Source: Kribbella antiqua (GTDB lineage: Bacteria > Actinomycetota > Actinomycetes > Propionibacteriales > Kribbellaceae). From it: 64,000 nt of DNA. Below, one piece after another: positions 1 through 8,831 of this stretch (its first letter is position 1; each line of letters starts with the position of its first letter). The translations under genes and the position numbers were made by a program. The stretch lies in NCBI RefSeq assembly GCF_004345665.1, contig NZ_SLWR01000007.1:372001-436000 (forward strand), given 5' to 3'. The notes beneath the pieces are model-generated. The model saw only the letters and a program-made list of their open reading frames with translations, searched no databases and was not told where the DNA came from.

Positions 1-531
1 GCACATGACCGCGGCCTTGACCGCGGCGCGGGCGTCCTTGCCGATGCTGAACACGCCGTGATTGCGCATCAGTACGGCGGGCGAGCGGTGGCCGGACAGT
101 GTCGCGACGATGCCCTTGCCGATGTCGTCGTTGCCGATCAGCGCGAACGGCCCGACTGGAATCTCCCCGCCGAACTCGTCGGCCATCGCGGTGAGTACGC
201 ACGGGATCGGCTCGTCCCGGGCCGCCCAGGCCGTCGCGTACGTCGAGTGGGTGTGGACAACTCCGCCGACCTCGGGCATCGCCCGGTACACGTAGGCATG
301 GGCCGCGGTGTCGCTCGACGGCGAGAGCTCACCCTCGACCAGCTTGCCGTCCAGGTCGCACAACACCATCGACTCGGCCGAGAGGTCGTCGTACGAGACG
401 CCGCTCGGCTTGATCAGGAAGAGGTCCTCACCGGGGATGCGTGCCGAGACGTTGCCGGCCGTCCAGGCGACCAGGTTGTAGCGGACCAGCTCCGCGTGCA
501 ACGCGACCAGTTCTTGTCTGAGCTTGTTCAT
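1..531 (-). CDS. araD: L-ribulose-5-phosphate 4-epimerase, 3' end cut by the window edge
   Basis: Class II aldolase/AraD fold that interconverts L-ribulose-5-P and D-xylulose-5-P in the cytosolic arabinose pathway. About 177 N-terminal residues of a roughly 230-residue family are visible. They include the phosphate-binding segment TAGNVSAR, the metal-ligand pair in VVHTHSTYATA, and a third ligand in MRNHGVF. The ATG (531-529) overlaps the araB stop as ATGA, so translation is probably coupled. The visible part is intact. araA (the isomerase) is not in the window and may lie beyond position 1. Confidence 0.93.
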   Translation of the reverse strand, partial: MNKLRQELVALHAELVRYNLVAWTAGNVSARIPGEDLFLIKPSGVSYDDLSAESMVLCDLDGKLVEGELSPSSDTAAHAYVYRAMPEVGGVVHTHSTYATAWAARDEPIPCVLTAMADEFGGEIPVGPFALIGNDDIGKGIVATLSGHRSPAVLMRNHGVFSIGKDARAAVKAAVMC

Positions 532-2207
532 CGGACCGCCTCGTTTCGGATCGCCCGCAGCCGGTGCAGTACGCCGGATCCGCCGTGTGCGACGCCGGCG
601 AAATGGTCGTGCAGTTCGCGGTACTCGGCGTACAACCGGTCGTAACCGTCAGCGCGGGCGTCGTCGGGAACGTAGACAGCCTCGGTCCGCCGGCCCATCA
701 CAGCCGCTGCCGCCGGTACGTCGGCGTACGCGCCGGCTGCGACCGCCGCGTGGATGGCCGAGCCGAGCGCGGGTCCCTGCTCCGAGCCGATGACCGACAG
801 CGGCCGGCGCAGCACATCGGCGTAGACCTGCATCAGGAAGCGGTTCTTCAGCAGGCCGCCCGCGGCGATGAACTCCTCGACGGCGACCCCGGACGTTTCG
901 AACGCCTCGACGATCCGGCGGGTGCCGAAGGCGGTCGCCTCGATCAGGGCGCGATAGGTGTCTTCAGGACGGGTCGCCAGGGTCTGGCCGACGACGACGG
1001 CGGACAGGTCGTGGTCGACCAGGACCGAGCGGTTGCCGTTGTGCCAGTCCAGCGCGACCAGGCCGTGCTGTCCGACCTGCTGCTTCTCCGCGAGCTCCAC
1101 CAGGTAGTCGTGAACGCTGATGCCACGTCGGTCGGCCTCAGCTTCGTATGCCGCCGGGACCGAGGTGTCGACGAACCAGCCGAAGATGTCGCCGACGCCG
1201 GACTGGCCGGCCTCGTAGCCCCACAGGCCGTCGACGATCCCGTCCCGTACGACGCCACACATGCCCGGCACCTCGGCGAGCTGGTCGGCCGGCATGATGT
1301 GGCAGGTCGACGTGCCCATGATCGCAACCATCTGACCGGTGTGTACGGCGTTCGCCGCAGCCGCCGTGACATGCGCGTCAACGTTGCCCACGGCAACTGC
1401 GATGCCTTCCGGCAGCCCGGTCCAGGCCGCAGCCTCGGCCGTCAACTGTCCGGCCAGACCACCCAGCGGCGACAGCGGGTGCTCGAGCTTGGCTAGGAAG
1501 TCCGCGAAACCCGGATCCAGCGCGGTCAGGTACTCGCGGGACGGATAGCCGGCCTCGGTGTGGATGCCTTTGTAGCCGGCCGTACAGAGGTTGCGGGACT
1601 CGGAGCCGGTGAGCTGCCAGATGATCCAGTCTGCTGCTTCGATCCAGCGATCCGCCCGGGCGTACATGTCCGGGTCCTCCTGCAGGACCTGCAGCGCCTT
1701 GGCAAACTCCCACTCGGACGAGATCTTCCCGCCGTACAGGGGGAGCCAGGCCTCGCCGAGCTCCTCCGCCACCGCGTTGACCCGGTCGGCCTGCGGCTGC
1801 GCGGCGTGGTGCTTCCACAGCTTCGGCCACGCATGCGGCCGGTCGGCGTGTCCGTCGACCTCGCACAGCGGCGTCCCGTCGGCCAGAGCGGGGAGCACGG
1901 TGCACGCGGTGAAGTCGGTCCCGATGCCGATCACCTCAGCCGCCGGGACGCCCGCAGCAGCAACAGCCTTCGGTACGGCGTTGCGGAGTACGGCGCGCCA
2001 GTCCTCAGGCGACTGCAAGGCCCAGCTCGGCCCGAGCTTCACCCCGGAACCCGGCAGCCGGTCCTCGATCACGCCATGCTCGTACTCGTGTACGGCGGTG
2101 CCCAGCTCAGCGCCGTCGGCGACCCTGACCACAACGGCCCGGCCGGACAGGGTGCCGAAGTCGACCCCTATGACGTATCCGCTGTGAGCGTTCACATCAT
2201 CGCTCAT
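528..2207 (-). CDS. araB: Ribulokinase
   Basis: FGGY-family sugar kinase of 559 residues, close to the usual 550-570 for AraB. It phosphorylates L-ribulose at the expense of ATP. The N-terminal ATPase-fold signature GVDFGTLSGRAVVV, the substrate-side TDFTACTVLP and the second-domain MGTSTCHIM segment typical of AraB rather than xylulokinase are all present. The gene sits 27 bp after the lacI-type regulator and overlaps araD by 4 bp, so the order regulator-araB-araD forms one operon. A rare-sugar kinase of the same family is possible but unlikely with araD next door. Confidence 0.95.
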   Translation of the reverse strand: MSDDVNAHSGYVIGVDFGTLSGRAVVVRVADGAELGTAVHEYEHGVIEDRLPGSGVKLGPSWALQSPEDWRAVLRNAVPKAVAAAGVPAAEVIGIGTDFTACTVLPALADGTPLCEVDGHADRPHAWPKLWKHHAAQPQADRVNAVAEELGEAWLPLYGGKISSEWEFAKALQVLQEDPDMYARADRWIEAADWIIWQLTGSESRNLCTAGYKGIHTEAGYPSREYLTALDPGFADFLAKLEHPLSPLGGLAGQLTAEAAAWTGLPEGIAVAVGNVDAHVTAAAANAVHTGQMVAIMGTSTCHIMPADQLAEVPGMCGVVRDGIVDGLWGYEAGQSGVGDIFGWFVDTSVPAAYEAEADRRGISVHDYLVELAEKQQVGQHGLVALDWHNGNRSVLVDHDLSAVVVGQTLATRPEDTYRALIEATAFGTRRIVEAFETSGVAVEEFIAAGGLLKNRFLMQVYADVLRRPLSVIGSEQGPALGSAIHAAVAAGAYADVPAAAAVMGRRTEAVYVPDDARADGYDRLYAEYRELHDHFAGVAHGGSGVLHRLRAIRNEAVR

Positions 2208-2234
2208 TGTCAGCCTTTCCTCGGTTGCGGTTGA

Positions 2235-3260
2235 TCAGGCGGTTTTCGTGCGGGCAGAGCTTTCCCGGACCACCAACCGGGCCGGGACCACGGAATGCTC
2301 GTAGCCCAAGTCTTCGCCGGACTCGACTCGGCGGAGCAAGATCTCGATGCTGCGCCGGCCGACCTCGCCGAAGTCCTGCCGGACGGTCGTCAGCGGTGGG
2401 CTGAAGAACTCCGCCTCCGGAATGTCGTCGAAGCCGGCCACACTGATTTGGCTGGGCACCCGGATCCGGAGCTCGGCGAAGGCGCGCAGCAGGCCGAGTG
2501 CCATCTGGTCGTTGGCGACGAACACCGCGGTGAGACCGGGCACCTCGGCCAGTCGGCGGCCGGCGTCGTACCCGGATCGTGGACTCCAGTCACCGATGAG
2601 CGGGTCCGGGATCGGGTGGCCGGCCGCGGTCAGCGCCTTGCGCCAGCCTTCGGCGCGGCCTTCGGCTTCGAGCCAATCGTTCGGCCCCGCGACATGCCAG
2701 ACGGTTTCGTGCCCGAGGCTGAGCAGATGCTCGACCACCTGACGGGCGCCGTCCGCCTGATCCACGCTGACAGCAGGTTTGCCGCCGGCTCGCCCACCCT
2801 CGACAGCGACGACCGGCACTTGCGTGCTGAGACCCGCCAGGGCGCGAGCAGCGGTTCGCTGCGGTGCGACCACGACGATGCCGTCGACGCCTTGGTCGGA
2901 CAGGAACTCGACCGCTTCGACCACGTGTTCCGCGGTCAGCGTCTTTAGGCTGACGATGCTGACGAAGTACCCGGCGGCCCGGGCGGCCTGCTCGATGCCG
3001 TAGAGCGTGCTGGCCGGGCCGTAGAGCGTGGTGTCGAAGCTGACTACGCCCAGTGTCCGGCTGTGCCGGGTGACGAGCGCCCGGGCAGCGAGATTACGCC
3101 GGTAGCCGAGGTCGTCGATCGCCGCGAGTACTCGGTCGCGAGTCTCGCTGCGGACGTTCGGGTGGTCGTTGAGGACCCTGGACACAGTCTGGTGCGACAC
3201 CCCGGCGAGCTGCGCGACGTCGGCCATCACCGGCGCGCGCCGGATCTCGCTCGAACTCAT
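2235..3260 (-). CDS. LacI-family regulator of the arabinose operon
   Basis: 341-residue LacI/GalR repressor. The N-terminal helix-turn-helix and hinge read VAQLAGVSHQTVSRVLNDHP, followed by a periplasmic-binding-protein-like effector domain. The ATG at 3260 is chosen because GGAG lies 5 nt upstream and the HTH follows directly; a longer reading from 3332 would run through the operator. It is the first gene of the regulator-araB-araD unit, so it probably represses its own operon and is released by arabinose or a pathway intermediate (inference). The 16-bp operator at 3317-3332 lies 57 bp upstream. Confidence 0.92.
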   Translation of the reverse strand: MSSSEIRRAPVMADVAQLAGVSHQTVSRVLNDHPNVRSETRDRVLAAIDDLGYRRNLAARALVTRHSRTLGVVSFDTTLYGPASTLYGIEQAARAAGYFVSIVSLKTLTAEHVVEAVEFLSDQGVDGIVVVAPQRTAARALAGLSTQVPVVAVEGGRAGGKPAVSVDQADGARQVVEHLLSLGHETVWHVAGPNDWLEAEGRAEGWRKALTAAGHPIPDPLIGDWSPRSGYDAGRRLAEVPGLTAVFVANDQMALGLLRAFAELRIRVPSQISVAGFDDIPEAEFFSPPLTTVRQDFGEVGRRSIEILLRRVESGEDLGYEHSVVPARLVVRESSARTKTA

Positions 3261-3316
3261 CGCAACTCCAGTGGGCAGTGCTCCGCGCGCCGTCGGCAGG
3301 GGCGGTCGCGTGGCAA

Positions 3317-3332
3317 TTGTGAGCGCTAACAA
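3317..3332. promoter_or_regulatory. LacI/GalR-type operator
   Basis: TTGTGAGCGCTAACAA is a 16-bp near-perfect palindrome (14 of 16 positions) centred on the CG step typical of LacI-family sites. It is upstream of the regulator gene and is the only such site in the intergenic space before the ara operon. Confidence 0.75.
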
Positions 3333-3359
3333 CCCTTGTGGTCAAGGCTCGGCGGACGA

Positions 3360-4847
3360 CTACCGAGGGTTGTAGGCGCACTCGTCGGTGAGGTTGGCGG
3401 TCGCGGGTTTGCGGGTCGGGGTGGTGCTCGGTCGCCGGGTGGGTTTGGCGGTGGGTTGCGGGGTGAGGGCGCGGGCGACGATCTCGCGCATGGCGGCGTA
3501 GTTCGGGTTGCGGCCGTTGGGGTAGTTCTTCTTCTTGTCGAGGTCGATGTTGGTGATCTTGGCCGTCTTGACCCGGGCACCGAGAGTGACGAAGTCAGCC
3601 AGCAGGTCCTGCGGGACGTCGGTGCGGATCAGCTTTTCGCCGGCCTTGGCGATGGACTGGTAGTTGGCGAGCACGTTCTGCGGGGTGGCACGTTCGACGA
3701 TCGCCTTCACCGTGCAGCGCTGGCGCGCCTGCCGGGCCAAGTCCGCGCCCTGCACCTTGTAGCGGCCGCGGGCGAACCAGAGCGCGTCGAAGCCGTTCAG
3801 CTTCCGGTCCTTGCCGGGCTCGAGGTACCGGCTCGGCGGGATCTTCTTGTCGTCGTTCCCACCGACCGGGACCGGGTAGTTGATGTTCACCGTGATCCCG
3901 CCCAGCGCCTGCACCAGCTGCTCGAACCCGGCCAGGTTGATCTGCACGTAGTAATGCAGCTTCAGCCCGAGCGCCTCACCCACCGACAGCTTGAGGACGT
4001 CGGCGCCCTCGTTGTCCGACGGCCCGAGGATGTCGTGATGCAGCTTCGGGACGTTCCGGTACATCGCGTCCAGGTAGAACTCCGACTGCTCCTTGTCCCC
4101 GTCCGGATCCCAGAACCCGGTCGGATAGAGCTTGTACAGCGGCGAGTCCTTCGGGAACGGCATCCGCATCCAGTTCCGGGTCAGCGAGATCAATGCGGTG
4201 TCGCCGGTCTTGGTGTCGATGCTCGCGACCATTACCGTGTCGGTCCGCGTCCCGTCGCGCCCCTCGCCGTCGTCCGCGCCGAGGAGCAGCAGGTTCAGCC
4301 GCGGCAGCTGGGCCCACGGGTCCTTGCTGTTCGTGATCGTCGGCCGCGTCTGGCTCTTCGAGTCCCCACCCGCGAACACCTTCTGCACCAGGCTGCGCTG
4401 CGCCATCAGGTTCTGCGTCCCGACCGCCGTACTGGACACCATCGCGAAGCACACCAGCCCGACGACCGCCGACCCGAACAGCCGCGTGCCCGGGCCTGCG
4501 GTCAGCGGCCGCAACATCTTGTACGACGTGACGAGTACGACGACCCAGCCGAGCCCGGCCGCGACCAGACCGGCGATCATCCACAGCAGCAACCCCGGAT
4601 CCAGCGCCCACCGGATCACGTCGTCGCGTCGGACCAGACCGGCGTACGACGCTCCGCCGTACAGCGCGAGGCTGATCGTCGTCACTACTGCGCCCAGCCG
4701 GAACCGCCGCGCGGCCAGGTACGCCGTACCGGGCACGACGGCACCGAGGACCGCAATCACCAGCGCGGCGAGCGCAGCCCCTTGCCGAAGTTTGGCTCTC
4801 CGGGCACGGCCAGGGGCACGCCTCGTGGCGCGACGCGCTTGGGACAT
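3360..4847 (-). CDS. LytR-CpsA-Psr (LCP) family cell-wall ligase
   Basis: About 495 residues. A basic cytoplasmic N-terminus is followed by four or so hydrophobic segments (roughly residues 25-175) and an extracellular LCP domain with LLLLGADDGEGRDGTRTDTV and ISLTRNWMRMP. The family transfers undecaprenyl-pyrophosphate-linked glycopolymers to peptidoglycan. Several membrane segments before the LCP domain, rather than one, is the actinobacterial multi-TM variant. ATG 4847 has GGAG just upstream; TTG 4856 is an alternative. The C-terminal tail is Thr/Pro/Arg rich. It is divergent from the acetyltransferase at 4956. Confidence 0.9.
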   Translation of the reverse strand: MSQARRATRRAPGRARRAKLRQGAALAALVIAVLGAVVPGTAYLAARRFRLGAVVTTISLALYGGASYAGLVRRDDVIRWALDPGLLLWMIAGLVAAGLGWVVVLVTSYKMLRPLTAGPGTRLFGSAVVGLVCFAMVSSTAVGTQNLMAQRSLVQKVFAGGDSKSQTRPTITNSKDPWAQLPRLNLLLLGADDGEGRDGTRTDTVMVASIDTKTGDTALISLTRNWMRMPFPKDSPLYKLYPTGFWDPDGDKEQSEFYLDAMYRNVPKLHHDILGPSDNEGADVLKLSVGEALGLKLHYYVQINLAGFEQLVQALGGITVNINYPVPVGGNDDKKIPPSRYLEPGKDRKLNGFDALWFARGRYKVQGADLARQARQRCTVKAIVERATPQNVLANYQSIAKAGEKLIRTDVPQDLLADFVTLGARVKTAKITNIDLDKKKNYPNGRNPNYAAMREIVARALTPQPTAKPTRRPSTTPTRKPATANLTDECAYNPR

Positions 4848-4955
4848 GGGCTCCAACTCAGGGCCGGCGACAGGGCGGATGGACGCGTCCCCGGTGCGCG
4901 TCCTGTCACTGAGATTCCATCAGTGGACAAAAAGTTCGGCTGAGATCATGGTCCG

Positions 4956-5435
4956 GTGAGCGATTTTCAGGTACGGCGGGCGAAGCCGGACGACGCCGAG
5001 GCACTCGTCCGGCTCAGAGGATTGATGCTGGCGGCAATGGGTGTGGACGTCAGCGGACCTTGGCGGGACGTCGCCCTCAGGTGGTTCACCGAGCAGTTGG
5101 CGTCGCCGGACACCTTCGCGGCGTACGTCGTCGACGACCCGGCCGTCGGCGTGGTCGCGGGCGCGGCGGGCAACGTCTATGCGCACGCGCCGGGCCCGAA
5201 GGACCTCAGCACCCTCCGCGGTCACCTCTACAACGTCAGCACCGAGCCCGCCTTCCGCCGCCGCGGTCTGGCCCGGGCATGCGTGGCCGCGCTGCTCGAC
5301 TGGTTCCGCGACGAGACCGCCGTCGGTCAGGTCGAGCTGCACGCGACGAACGACGGCATCGACCTGTACCGTGCGTTCGGCTTCGTGGACAGCCACTACC
5401 CGAGCTTGCGCCTGCGGGTGACCCGCGTAGGTTGA
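4956..5435 (+). CDS. GNAT-family N-acetyltransferase
   Basis: 159 residues with the GNAT fold. The acetyl-CoA pyrophosphate loop reads RRRGLARA near residue 100, and the last strands end in the family's typical YRAFGFVDSHY. The GTG start is the only one that keeps the first beta strand (FQVRRAKPDDAEAL). The substrate cannot be told. No operon partner: the next gene is 72 bp on with its own ribosome site. Confidence 0.85.
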   Translation: MSDFQVRRAKPDDAEALVRLRGLMLAAMGVDVSGPWRDVALRWFTEQLASPDTFAAYVVDDPAVGVVAGAAGNVYAHAPGPKDLSTLRGHLYNVSTEPAFRRRGLARACVAALLDWFRDETAVGQVELHATNDGIDLYRAFGFVDSHYPSLRLRVTRVG

Positions 5436-5507
5436 GAAGGGTTTTTGGGCACACAGGCAAGAACGAAGTGAGAACGCCCGCCTGGGTGCTGTGAGGAGCT
5501 CAGCTAG

Positions 5508-6311
5508 ATGCGCCGTAGGAGTGTTGCCCGGATGACCGGGTTGGCGGTCGCGGTGGTCGTCGCGATCTGCGCGCTGTACCAACTGCCGGCCAGCCCGTTG
5601 GCCCGCCGCGGCTACGCCGAACGCCCGGCCGTACAGGCCACGACATCCGGACCGGCCGTCGTACCTTCAGAGCGCCCAGTTCCGCCTCCGAAACGTGCGC
5701 CGGTGCGCATCACCTACCCCGCCCAAGGCACGGTCTCGTACGGCGTTCTGCCCGGTGACCCGAGGATCATCGGCAAGGGTGGACGGCTGATGACGTTCCA
5801 GATCGCGATCGAGGGTGGGATCAACGGAGTCGACCGGAACGCGCTGGTGCAGTTCGTGCGGGCGACGTACGGCGCACCGCAGGGCTGGGCCTCTCATGGG
5901 CTCTGGCGGTTCCGGCAGGTCGGCCCGGGCCAGGCCGCTGACTTCACGCTGATGCTGGTGACTCCGGCGACGCGCGACATCCTGTGCGGTGGCGGCTACG
6001 ACCGCTACACCAGCTGCCGGATCGGCGATCGCGTCGTCCTCAATGTCGCCCGCTGGGTGCACGGTGTGCCGAACTACGGCGCTCCGCTGACCGCGTATCG
6101 GCAGTACATGATCAACCACGAGACCGGCCACCGGCTTGGCCGCGGCCACGAGCTGTGCCCGGGACCCGGCCGGCCGGCGCCGGTCATGCAGCAGCAGACC
6201 CTCGGCTTACACGGCTGCACGCCGTACTCATGGCCGTACTTCAACGGCATCCGCTACCAGGGCCGCTTGGGTCAATACAACGACGCCGTACCTAAAGGTC
6301 GTGGCTGGTGA
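5508..6311 (+). CDS. Secreted/anchored DUF3152 protein, metalloprotease-like
   Basis: 267 residues. A basic N-terminus and hydrophobic segment (about residues 13-30) indicate export. The rest matches the actinobacterial DUF3152 family: the conserved core has paired cysteines (CGGGYDRYTSC), a zincin-like NHETGHRLGRGHELC near residue 205, and VMQQQTLGLHGC. This HExGHxxxxxH pattern resembles metzincins, so a zinc peptidase role is plausible but unproven. GAGGAG lies before the ATG. The last codons and the TGA stop fall inside the left arm of the 147-bp repeat element at 6305. Confidence 0.85.
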   Translation: MRRRSVARMTGLAVAVVVAICALYQLPASPLARRGYAERPAVQATTSGPAVVPSERPVPPPKRAPVRITYPAQGTVSYGVLPGDPRIIGKGGRLMTFQIAIEGGINGVDRNALVQFVRATYGAPQGWASHGLWRFRQVGPGQAADFTLMLVTPATRDILCGGGYDRYTSCRIGDRVVLNVARWVHGVPNYGAPLTAYRQYMINHETGHRLGRGHELCPGPGRPAPVMQQQTLGLHGCTPYSWPYFNGIRYQGRLGQYNDAVPKGRGW

Positions 6312-6451
6312 TCCCCCGCCTACTGCGCGGCACTCGGCACGGCACCTCGCCGCACTGGCGCACAGGCCACGATGCTCCGCATCGAGACCTGCGCTCCAGC
6401 ACGCCGATGCACCGCACCGAGCACCTGCTCGCTACGGCGCTGGATCACCAG
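6305..6451. repeat. 147-bp repeat element, copy 1, with terminal inverted repeats
   Basis: Copy 1 of a 147-bp sequence that recurs at 19851-19997. The internal stretch 6317-6451 differs from copy 2 at only one base. The ends CTGGTGATCC and GGATCACCAG are perfect 10-bp inverted repeats. Internal hairpins are CGATGC/GCATCG (6370-6384) and CGAGCA/TGCTCG (6418-6431). It fills the gap between two convergent genes and supplies the stop codon of the upstream one. No transposase is encoded. Confidence 0.85.
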
Positions 6452-6458
6452 CCACGAG

Positions 6459-6824
6459 CTACTCCTGAATGATCGCCAAGGTGTTTCCCGCCGGGTCCTT
6501 GAACCAGGCGATCGCGGGGCCCTCGCTTTCGCGGAGGATCCCGAGATCGTCGTGCTTGTCGCCGTACCGCTCGAAGGTGATGCCGCGCTCGGTCAGCTCC
6601 GTGACGGTCTTGTCGATGTCGTCGACCTGGAAGTTCAGCACGGTGTGCTCGGCCGGGACGTGGTTGTCCTTCGGGTAGACCATGACTTCGCTGCCGCCGG
6701 TGTGCAGCCCGAGCATCCCGTTCCGCTCCGTCACCTCGAGCCCGAGCTTGCCGGCGTAGAACTCCTTCGCCGCCCCGATGTCATTCGCCGAGAAACTGCT
6801 GAATGCCTTCGCGTCCTGCAACAT
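6459..6824 (-). CDS. VOC (glyoxalase/bleomycin-resistance fold) protein
   Basis: 121 residues, one vicinal-oxygen-chelate module with paired beta-alpha-beta-beta-beta units: [13 protein letters not shown] and [11 protein letters not shown], ending in [15 protein letters not shown]. The ATG at 6824 follows a strong GGAGGAGAGG. Ligand and activity are unknown; such small VOC proteins include metal-dependent lyases, dioxygenases and drug-binding proteins. It converges on the DUF3152 gene with the repeat element between them. Confidence 0.88.
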   Translation of the reverse strand: MLQDAKAFSSFSANDIGAAKEFYAGKLGLEVTERNGMLGLHTGGSEVMVYPKDNHVPAEHTVLNFQVDDIDKTVTELTERGITFERYGDKHDDLGILRESEGPAIAWFKDPAGNTLAIIQE

Positions 6825-6928
6825 CACGCACCTCTCCTCCCAGCGCCCCTGGACAGGCGCCTTTCTTGGTACGTCGAGGCCACAGGTGCCTCTCTCGACA
6901 TGCTGCACCCGCGCGGCGGCTCGGTCTA

Positions 6929-7498
6929 TCAGTTGTGCAGGGCTGCTTGCGGGACGACCTGGGCGACCGAGGCGGAGACGGCCGCGGACTCCAGGCCGTC
7001 GGCGACGGTGTGAAGAAGGCGGACGAGGTGCGCGGCGTCGGCTGGGCCGAGGATGCCGGTGACGACGTCGAGGACGCGGACCGTCAGGCCGTCGAGCTGG
7101 GAGAGCCGGGCGTGGCCGAGCGAGCTGACGACGAGCCGCGGGTCGGTCCGGACCATGCCGAGCGCCTCGAGTTCGGCGATGGCGAGCTCGGCTTCGCCGG
7201 ACGTCGTACCGACCTGTTCGGCAACGGCGTCGATGGTGTTGCATCCGTTCGCGATCGCGCTCAGCACCAGCGCGGCCGGCATCTTCATCCCGACCGCGTC
7301 CTGCAGGCCGAGGATCAACGGGTGAGCGTGGCCGCGGACTCGCTCGACCGCATCGAGCAGGCGGAGGGCGTCACCGACATCGCTGATCAGCTGCTCGGTC
7401 TGAACTGCTGCGAGACCAGTGGGTTGCGGTTGCACGACCCCGTCAGCCACCCGTTCGGGCACCGCCAGGGCCTTCGTTCCAGCGTCTTCGATGGTCAC
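6929..7498 (-). CDS. Winged-helix-like regulator, divergent from an SDR gene
   Basis: 189 residues. The middle reads as a winged-helix: [38 protein letters not shown], then a wing with [13 protein letters not shown], then a helical C-terminus rich in Ala and Val. It is not clearly assigned to a named family. The GTG at 7498 is chosen because TACGCT sits exactly 7 nt upstream, the leaderless pattern seen across this window. It is head-to-head with the SDR at 7608, which it may control (inference from position). Confidence 0.65.
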   Translation of the reverse strand: MTIEDAGTKALAVPERVADGVVQPQPTGLAAVQTEQLISDVGDALRLLDAVERVRGHAHPLILGLQDAVGMKMPAALVLSAIANGCNTIDAVAEQVGTTSGEAELAIAELEALGMVRTDPRLVVSSLGHARLSQLDGLTVRVLDVVTGILGPADAAHLVRLLHTVADGLESAAVSASVAQVVPQAALHN

Positions 7499-7607
7499 GC
7501 GATCCAGCGTACGGAGTCCCGCCGACAGCCCGGCGTGTCTTTCCTGAGAGAACGCTATGAATCGGTATTCGAACAAGGCTTCGGTCGCCGCTGATACGCT
7601 CGCGCTC
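7499..7607. promoter_or_regulatory. Divergent leaderless promoters
   Basis: On the plus strand TACGCT (7595-7600) is followed by 7 nt and ATG 7608. On the minus strand TACGCT (7511-7506) is followed by 7 nt and GTG 7498. The two identical -10 boxes and spacings fix both start codons. Confidence 0.6.
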
Positions 7608-8372
7608 ATGCGGCTGAGCGGGAAACGTGCGCTGGTGATCGGTGGAGGTGGCGCCGGGATCGGGCGGGCTGTCACCAACGCGTTCGGAGCTGAAGGTGCT
7701 GCGGTGGTGGTGGCGGACATCGACGCCGACCGTGCCTCGGAGGCGGCCGATGCGCTGCGGGAGCAGGGTTTCACGGCGTACGGCGTGGCCGGCGACGTCC
7801 GGTCTCTCACCGACATCGAGGCGATGGTCGCCGGGGCGGTGGAGAAGCTCGGCGGTCTCGACGTCCTTGTCACCGTGGTCGGCGGGCAGGTCGCGTTCGT
7901 GCCCGCGGTCAAGCTCCACGAGATGGCCGACAGGGACTGGGACACCATCTACGAGGTCAACCTTCGGTACGTCGCTCGCGCCGTACGAGCGGCCTTGCGG
8001 GTCTTCCTGGAGCAGGGCAGTGGCGGCACGATCGTCAGCGTCGGCTCGGTCACCGGCTTCATGGCCGCGCCCCAGCAGGCGGCGTACGGGGTGATGAAGG
8101 CAGGCCTGCTCAGCCTGGCCCGGACGGTGTCGGCCGAGTATGCGGCTGACGGGATCCGGATGAACGTCGCGGCGGCCGGTGCGGTCGCGACGGCGGTGGC
8201 GAATGCGGCCGGCGACGGCTCCTGGGTCGACGAGGTGCCGGTCGGCCGGCTCGGCAGATCCGAGGAGGTGGCGGCCGCGGTCGTCTATCTCGCCTCGGAC
8301 GAGTCCGCCTACATGACCGGCCAGCAGCTGGTCCTGGACGGCGGCGTTTCGGTGCGCGGTCCATTCAGCTGA
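7608..8372 (+). CDS. Short-chain dehydrogenase/reductase (SDR)
   Basis: 254 residues. The nucleotide-binding loop reads GGGGAGIGRA (a variant of GxxxGxG), with VVADID after strand 2, the catalytic serine in VSVGSVTG, YGVMK as the YxxxK pair, and a C-terminal LDGGVSV as in classical SDRs. Asp after the second strand predicts NAD(H) rather than NADP(H). Substrate unknown. The ATG at 7608 is leaderless; an earlier ATG at 7557 would lie upstream of the promoter. Confidence 0.9.
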   Translation: MRLSGKRALVIGGGGAGIGRAVTNAFGAEGAAVVVADIDADRASEAADALREQGFTAYGVAGDVRSLTDIEAMVAGAVEKLGGLDVLVTVVGGQVAFVPAVKLHEMADRDWDTIYEVNLRYVARAVRAALRVFLEQGSGGTIVSVGSVTGFMAAPQQAAYGVMKAGLLSLARTVSAEYAADGIRMNVAAAGAVATAVANAAGDGSWVDEVPVGRLGRSEEVAAAVVYLASDESAYMTGQQLVLDGGVSVRGPFS

Positions 8373-8400
8373 ACCCCGGCCGGATTGGTAATCGAACAAA

Positions 8401-8430
8401 GGCTCGAAGAATTCGAGCCTGGTTGTTCTC
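8401..8430 (+). terminator. Probable terminator of the SDR gene
   Basis: Stem GGCTCGAA / TTCGAGCC with a GAA loop (8401-8419), followed by the T-rich stretch TGGTTGTTCT. It sits 28 bp after the SDR stop. Confidence 0.6.
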
Positions 8431-8592
8431 GAGAAAGTTTCCCGCGACCCGGACAAATCGGAATCGGGGCGTGACCTAGGGTCTCCGTCCTCCGTTGGAT
8501 CTGACGTGACGGTGAACACACGGCGCACCGGCACCGCGCTCGCTCCGCGTTTCCAGGCCGGCCACCTCTCGAAAGAACAGCCAGGAGGAACA

Positions 8593-8823
8593 GTGACAAC
8601 CGCCACCGCCACCCAGACGTCTGAGCGCCGGCGCGTCCGAGTCTGGTTCGGTGAGCACGTGATCGCCGACTACAACGCCGAGCCGGCGTTGGCCGAGCGG
8701 TACGCACACGCCATGAGCCGCCGGTTCGCCGGTCTGCGGGTCACCAACGACCCGATGCCGGCCGTCGATCGGCTCCCCGACCCCCTGCCCGGCGAGCGCA
8801 TGTGGGACGTAGCACCCCGCTGA
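8593..8823 (+). CDS. Small hypothetical protein of 76 residues
   Basis: Not recognised. The GTG at 8593 is set by a strong AGGAGG 7-8 nt upstream; a longer reading from 8506 lacks a ribosome site. The protein is soluble and compact: a Thr-rich start, then RRRVRVWFGEHVIADY, a helix AEPALAERYAHAMSRRF and a Pro/Asp-rich tail. A likely -10 (TAGGGT, 8478-8483) would give a leader of about 100 nt. It is directly followed by the structured RNA region at 8832-9053, so the mRNA probably carries or releases that RNA. Confidence 0.6.
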   Translation: MTTATATQTSERRRVRVWFGEHVIADYNAEPALAERYAHAMSRRFAGLRVTNDPMPAVDRLPDPLPGERMWDVAPR

Positions 8824-8831
8824 GAAGACAC

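Noticed and set aside
6372-6468. Short frames starting MLRIETCAPARRC at 6372 and 19918
   Set aside because: They are identical because they lie in the 147-bp repeat; no ribosome site, and they run out into unrelated sequence.
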